From Gammaproteobacteria bacterium (GTDB lineage Bacteria; Pseudomonadota; Gammaproteobacteria; Steroidobacterales; Steroidobacteraceae), in NCBI GenBank assembly GCA_028293725.1, contig JAQGOE010000179.1:1-54152 (forward strand): a stretch of DNA of 54,152 nucleotides, written 5' to 3'. Both the position numbers and the translations under genes were made by a program. Positions 51,369 to 54,152 of this stretch are shown here, in pieces. The notes beneath the pieces are model-generated. The model made no database searches. It was not told the DNA's origin and saw only the letters and a list, made by a program, of their open reading frames with translations. How positions within the stretch are numbered: the stretch's first letter is position 1; each line of letters begins with the position of its first letter.

Positions 51369-51418
51369 TCAACAGGGGTCGTTGGCCTGCGCGTCCTCGA
51401 CATTTCCAGGCATCTTTG
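50195..51418 (+). repeat. Duplicated kinase-receiver module, copy B
   Basis: This copy matches 39901-41055. The similarity breaks at about 51322 after GCTGCAGGCGCG, where about 70 bp of unrelated DNA carry the present stop codon, and resumes at 51392 with the former coding tail, now untranslated. This shows that the duplication included the 3' end and that copy B was changed later, or that copy A lost the segment. Confidence 0.85.
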
Positions 51419-51513
51419 GACATTTCGCGCAAATGCGCGCGTTAGCTGTTGCATGCGTCAAGCCGCGTGCCTATTTTCCGACAGGGTGATGGGTTCTCAT
51501 ATCCTTCAGCCGA

Positions 51514-52761
51514 ATGCAGACACTTGCAACCGGAAGGGAGAAACCAAATGGAACGAGACGAGACGCACAGGTACAGAAGACTTCTGTCTGGAACAGCGAC
51601 TGTCACCACGGCTACGCGTACGCTGCATTTGCTCCGATTCTTCATTACGACTTAGCCGTCGCCGACTTCTACGGAGGCAATTTCTGGGATATGCGGGCGA
51701 CGGGGATCCGGCTCGCGAATCCTGCCGCGGAACAGGCGCAGGGGCCGCCGGTCAATCCGGTGGAGATCGGGAATATCGATTCAGCGTGCGTGGTCTGGAA
51801 GGTATCGCAAGGCGGTTACGCGTCACTCGTTCAACTGGTCGGAGGAGCGCAATCGTTTGCGATCAACTGGCCTTCGAACGTGGCGAAGGTGTGTGCGATG
51901 CCGGCTCCAGCGCCCGCGAACGATCCGTTCCCGGTCCATCTGAGTGCCAAGGATCGAGGAACTTCAAACGCCACCTTTGACCATATCACCCTTGCGGTAG
52001 CCTCGTATGAGTCCTCGTCCGAGGTGAGCCCGTTCTCGTCGAAGTTCGATGCGAGCCTTGCCGGCAACGCAACATTGAGCGCAAATGAGCAGCGCGGCTA
52101 CGAGCTTTTTAACGGTAAGGCGAAGTGCAATCAGTGCCACCTGAGTGGCAACGCCATCAATTCGGTCGGCCTGGCGGCGGCCGACGTGGCGCCGATGTTC
52201 ACTGATTTCACATCGGCTAACACGGGTGTTCCGAGAAACCTGGCGATTCCCTATTTCTGTGAGTCGAAGCCCGACCAAGTGGGATACACCGCCAATCCAC
52301 TGGGCTTCACGTTCTTCGATCTGGGAGTCGGCGCAATGCTGAGCGGCACGAATGACCAGAACCCGTTGGAATGGAAGCACCTGGCGCCGCTGTACAACGG
52401 GAAGTTCCAAGTGCCCACGTTGCGTAACGTCGACAAGCGGCCACGCGCCAATTTCATAAAAGCCTATATGCATAACGGGTATCTGAAGAGTCTTGCCGAG
52501 GTGGTGCACTTCTACAACACCTCGCAGGCGCTGCCGCGTTGTGCTCAGGGTTCGCCGGGCGAGAAAGTGAGTTGCTGGCCGTCGCCGGAAACACCCGAAA
52601 ATCTAACACCTTTGATCGGTAATCTCGGGCTTTCGCCCCAGAACGAGAAAGACCTGGTCGCGTTTCTGCAGACGCTCACAGACGGCTTTGTGACGTCTCC
52701 AGCGGCGCCGCTGGGTACCCAACCGGAGGCGGTGCAGCCGGCAACGCACAGGGGGAATTAG
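51514..52761 (+). pseudogene. 5'-truncated diheme cytochrome c peroxidase (MauG/CcpA family)
   Basis: The open frame (415 codons if the ATG at 51514 is used) begins inside the first haem domain of the family: YAAFAPILHYD, FYGGNFWDMRATG and PPVNPVEIG are middle segments. The first CxxCH and the signal peptide that should precede them are missing; only one haem motif, CNQCH, remains in domain 2, with VPTLRNV and HNGYLKSLAEVVHFYN downstream. No ribosome site precedes 51514. A strong one (AAGGGAG) precedes an ATG at 51548 in another frame that stops after 35 codons. The gene is probably broken, next to the edge of duplicated module B. If translated, it would be non-functional as a peroxidase. Confidence 0.65.
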
Positions 52762-52782
52762 GAGTTTTGATGGGTTCGATCG

Positions 52783-52809
52783 TCGGGAGCGGCTGAGCGC
52801 CGCTCCCGA
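52783..52809. terminator. Bidirectional hairpin between convergent genes
   Basis: CGGGAGCGGC and GCCGCTCCCG form a perfect 10-bp stem (11 with the flanking T-A pair) around a 5-base loop. It lies between the peroxidase-like frame (stop 52761) and the PQQ gene (stop 52816). No T-run follows, so its strength as a terminator is uncertain, but stem and place fit. Confidence 0.6.
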
Positions 52810-52815
52810 TTGCGT

Positions 52816-54152
52816 TCAGCGGCCGTCGAGGGAGAACGCATAAAACTTCTTGCTGTTGCCCTCATAAGGGAGGCCGCGGGCCCGGGTGTCATAACCGCTG
52901 CCCCAATAGACAGTGCCGTCCACGATCGCCGCGCCTGACCAGACCGCTCCACCACTGGGGAAGGTCCATTTGATCTCGCCGGTCCGTGCGTCCATAGCAT
53001 AGAAATTCCCGCCCGAGGAACCGGCATAGACCACGCCGTTGGCGCTCGATACAAATCCGTCGGTGATGTACTCGGAACCTTGCGGATCGGCCGTCTGCCA
53101 GAGAATCCTGCCGGTGGCGGCGTCCAGCGCCGTCCACAGACCGCCCTGCGTGGTTTTCCTCTGACCGTCGAAGGTGGTGTAGGTGTAGGACTTGTGGCTA
53201 CCGTTCGTAATGGCCGCATAGATCCTGTGGCCGTCGGTAGAAGTGCCCCACTCGATACCGCCGAGCACTCCTCCGGGACCTGCTTGAGTTGACCAGATCA
53301 AATCACCCGTGGCCGGGTCGAGCGCGTAGTACATCCCGTTCTTCTGACCGGCGCCCAGCACATCGGTTGGCTTGCCCTGGATCGTCGTTGTGTAAAGGTT
53401 TGGGCCGGCGCCGAAGTCGAAGTCCGGTGAAGCGTTCGGTTGCGATAGGGTCCAGGTGTCTGCAGCCAGAGTGTGGTGAGCCCAGGTCACCCGACCGGTG
53501 TTCAGATCGAGGGCGACAATGCTGTCGATGTGAGCAGCGTCGGGCAGCGGCGTACAGCCAGTCTGTCCGGGATTGACGCAGTAGCCGCTCGGCACCGAGT
53601 AACTGTTGCCGGTGGTCACATACAGCATGTTGGTCTTATGATCGACGACCGGCTGACTGCTCCACACGGCGCCTCCATTGAAGCCCTCGGGCATCATGTA
53701 GCTCTTCCAAAGGATCTTGCCGGTACGGGCGTCGAGCGCCTCGACAGAGCCGCGGAACGTCGGCGTCATCTTGACGTGCTCGGTCTTGGAAGAGACTCCG
53801 GTGTAGACAATGCCGTTTTCGACGGTAGGGGAACCGGTCATGATGGCTGCATTGCTGTCATCGGTCCTGGTGCGCCAGAGCATCGCACCGGTGCGGGCGT
53901 TGATGCCGATCTCGAAGGCTCCCGCGAGCTCGTCGCTCATGACATTGCCGGTGCCGACGATGAGCTCGCCGTTCCAGTACGCGGGGCTCGTCCGGGAGAC
54001 CGATCCGGTGGTTCCCGTGTAGTCGCTGATATCGTGGGACCACAGCGCCGTGCCAGTTCTGGTGTCGATGGCCCACAGCTTCCCGCCCCAATCCGGCACG
54101 TAGGCGACTCCATTGACGACGGTCGCCACGGCGGAGATGTCACCGGCCGTCG
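52816..54152 (-). CDS. PQQ beta-propeller dehydrogenase (polyvinyl-alcohol dehydrogenase-like), N-terminus beyond window
   Basis: The frame is open past 54129 to the window edge (TAGDISAVATVVNGVAYV in frame), so the start lies outside. Over 440 residues show repeated propeller blades with the W-docking pattern (KLWAIDTRTGTALW, ALDARTGKILW, ALDLNTGRVTW, ALDAATGRILW, AMDARTGEIKW). DISDYTGTTGSVSRTSPAY and the TTGNSYSVP segment recall PQQ-dependent polyvinyl-alcohol dehydrogenases. Such proteins usually have an N-terminal cytochrome c, which would be outside the window. It differs from the enzyme at 31811 in lacking a visible Cys-Cys pair and WDYD. It should act in the periplasm. Confidence 0.82.
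   Translation of the reverse strand, partial: TAGDISAVATVVNGVAYVPDWGGKLWAIDTRTGTALWSHDISDYTGTTGSVSRTSPAYWNGELIVGTGNVMSDELAGAFEIGINARTGAMLWRTRTDDSNAAIMTGSPTVENGIVYTGVSSKTEHVKMTPTFRGSVEALDARTGKILWKSYMMPEGFNGGAVWSSQPVVDHKTNMLYVTTGNSYSVPSGYCVNPGQTGCTPLPDAAHIDSIVALDLNTGRVTWAHHTLAADTWTLSQPNASPDFDFGAGPNLYTTTIQGKPTDVLGAGQKNGMYYALDPATGDLIWSTQAGPGGVLGGIEWGTSTDGHRIYAAITNGSHKSYTYTTFDGQRKTTQGGLWTALDAATGRILWQTADPQGSEYITDGFVSSANGVVYAGSSGGNFYAMDARTGEIKWTFPSGGAVWSGAAIVDGTVYWGSGYDTRARGLPYEGNSKKFYAFSLDGR

Noticed and set aside
1..54152. tRNA, rRNA, CRISPR arrays, transposases or phage genes
   Set aside because: None could be recognised by eye on either strand; small RNAs cannot be excluded without a covariance-model search.

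Overview
The window is GC-rich DNA with tightly packed genes, frequent four-base ATGA start/stop overlaps, a TonB-dependent receptor, a HiPIP, PQQ enzymes and large sensor kinases. This points to a Gram-negative member of the Pseudomonadota, probably an environmental organism with broad catabolic capacity. The genus cannot be fixed from the sequence alone. No rRNA, tRNA, CRISPR array or intact insertion sequence was seen.

Region 1 (about 1-20.5 kb) looks like a catabolic and uptake locus. It holds a secreted alpha/beta hydrolase (cut by the window edge), a proline-racemase-family enzyme, a P5C-reductase-like enzyme, a DHDPS-family lyase/deaminase, a class III CoA-transferase, a tannase/feruloyl-esterase-family enzyme, a TonB receptor, a secreted dimeric-barrel protein, a C45 (penicillin acyltransferase-like) Ntn hydrolase, a beta-lactamase-fold serine hydrolase, a PepSY membrane protein, a GntR regulator and a complete peptide-type ABC importer. 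The main discovery is a shared palindrome of constant geometry (7-bp half-sites around TTGTATT, 12-bp spacer, 26 bp in all). It occurs at six positions, each in front of an operon or between divergent genes of this region, so the whole 20 kb appears to be one regulon. The only regulator encoded inside it is a GntR/FCD protein with two winged-helix domains in tandem, which could explain such a long operator. Together the genes could import a large or chelating ester/amide/peptide-like compound, cleave it and feed its amino-acid-like parts into central metabolism. The substrate is unknown.

Region 2 (about 20.8-31.8 kb) continues with an MFS transporter, a CmcJ/NvfI-type oxidoreductase, an aldo/keto reductase and a type B carboxylesterase in one likely operon without the palindrome. 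It then has a small unknown gene, a PNPOx-like protein, a secreted protein made of three SnoaL-like domains, an aldehyde dehydrogenase, an orphan antitoxin and a small hypothetical gene.

Region 3 (about 31.8-34.8 kb) is a periplasmic electron-transfer unit: a cytochrome c-PQQ dehydrogenase with the Asp-x-Asp signature of lanthanide enzymes, divergent from a Tat-exported HiPIP, followed by an LRAT-domain protein.

Region 4 (about 35-51.4 kb) is a signalling island. Two giant proteins of about 2000 and 1840 residues share the order kinase-like domain, AAA ATPase, helical repeats, GAF, PAS and histidine kinase. They face each other across two small response regulators. Both kinase-like heads lack the DFG aspartate and the VAIK lysine, so they are predicted pseudokinases. 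A second operon encodes a membrane histidine kinase, a CheY-like regulator and a receiver-kinase-receiver hybrid whose last 1.1 kb is a near copy of the end of the first giant gene.

Region 5 (51.5 kb to the end) has a 5'-truncated diheme peroxidase gene and the 3' part of a PQQ beta-propeller dehydrogenase. Short open fragments without starts in three intergenic regions look like decayed gene ends and, with the duplication, suggest past rearrangement.
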